Below, one piece after another: positions 63,686 through 64,000 of a stretch of DNA of 64,000 bases. Where the stretch lies: contig JAUCMP010000044.1 of the NCBI GenBank assembly GCA_030770545.1, forward strand, positions 186,001 to 250,000, written 5' to 3'. The translations under genes were made by a program, and so were the position numbers. Positions within the stretch are counted from its first letter, which is position 1. The number at the start of each line of letters is the position of its first letter. Below the pieces are notes generated by a model. It was not told the origin of the DNA and made no database searches. It saw only the letters and a list, made by a program, of their open reading frames with translations. The stretch comes from Macropodus opercularis. Taxonomy: Eukaryota > Chordata > Actinopteri > Anabantiformes > Osphronemidae.

Positions 63686-64000
63686 CTACTCAGATGTCAG
63701 CGGTGTCAGCTTTTTGCAGTGGGTCTGGTGAATCCACGTGTCTCTCTCTGCTATCTTCAACGCTGTGGGAGTGGTCAGCAGGACTGTGTAGGGGCCTTCC
63801 CAGCGGGGGCTGGACCAGTTCTTCCGTTTAATCACTTTGATGAGGACCTGGTCACCTGGCTGTATAAGCGTCACCTGGGGAGACAGATCATTATCTGGCA
63901 GATTATTGGCATTAACAACCTCTTTCCCCTTCAGCATTTTGCACATCCAGTTTGCTAATGTGTGTGTGTGTCTTCTGCCTTTTCTTTAACATTAGTCATC
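63686..64000 (-). pseudogene. pol: Retroviral pol, C-terminal end of integrase
   Basis: The minus-strand frame to the stop at 63686 holds the integrase C-terminal SH3-like domain: QPGDQVLIKVIKRKNW, RWEGPYTVLLTTPTALKI and a WIHQTHCKK end, as in murine leukemia virus-type integrases. Upstream the frame changes within a (CA)n run at about 63950-63971; the residues before the run are read in another frame. Pol ends 66 bases before the env ATG. Catalytic domains lie outside the window. Confidence 0.82.

Larger units (their letters stand above)
61184..64000 (-). mobile_element. Endogenous retrovirus (gammaretrovirus-like), 3' part
   Basis: In minus-strand order: end of pol, env, a short untranslated stretch with a polypurine tract, and the 3' LTR ending at 61184. 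The integrase tail with WSSPRWEGPYTVLLTTPTAL and the CX6CC envelope place it with gammaretrovirus-like or epsilonretrovirus-like fish proviruses. It is inserted in the gypsy pol remnant, whose sequence resumes directly at 61183. The 5' part lies beyond the window, so the target-site duplication cannot be checked. All reading frames seen are broken except the transmembrane part of env. Confidence 0.88.

Noticed and set aside
61981..63958. Plus-strand open frames opposite env and integrase
   Set aside because: They are shadows of the minus-strand retroviral genes with no similarity of their own.

Overview
The window looks like vertebrate, most likely teleost fish, genomic DNA, and no prokaryotic gene organisation is visible. 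The evidence is short exons with GT-AG borders, ZNF143-like and CRE/CCAAT promoter motifs, a chromodomain-type Ty3/gypsy element, a gammaretrovirus-like endogenous retrovirus whose envelope resembles those known from spiny-rayed fish, and long complex satellites. The species cannot be read from the sequence.

Region 1 (1-45943) is one uninterrupted higher-order satellite. An ancestral monomer of about 75 bp has diverged into ten types (75, 60, 75, 75, 74, 58, 74, 61, 75, 75 bp) that together make a 702-bp unit. The last 75-bp type is repeated 1-4 times, so units measure mostly 702, 777, 852 or 927 bp. There are about 56 units. Larger blocks (4.29 kb, 5.9 kb, and a copy 31.2 kb away) are duplicated on top of that. 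Several monomer borders carry a short dyad, and one dyad shows a compensatory change on both arms. The many 60-120 codon open frames here are by-products of the repeat.

Region 2 (45944-50265) is decayed AT-rich simple sequence of ACTAY-like pentamers, with a short non-LTR retrotransposon-like tail and a 90-bp tandem repeat. It passes into ACT-rich DNA and a 40-bp minisatellite of about 42 copies.

Region 3 (50270-59430) is unique sequence. On the minus strand there is a candidate small gene, with a tandemly duplicated (439 bp) CRE/CCAAT promoter and a possible terminal exon. On the plus strand from 54.3 kb there is a multi-exon gene of unrecognised family, whose promoter has two ZNF143-like motifs. 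Its first exon and splice donor have two inverted relatives at 51.2 and 51.7 kb. A perfect 44-bp inverted match links 53.4 and 59.1 kb. These relations suggest old inverted and tandem duplication of gene pieces.

Region 4 (59432-64000) is a nest of retroelements, all on the minus strand. A truncated, frameshifted gypsy pol (RNase H, integrase, chromodomain) is interrupted at 61183/61184 by an endogenous retrovirus. Of that provirus the window holds the 3' LTR, a broken env and the end of pol; the rest lies beyond the right edge.
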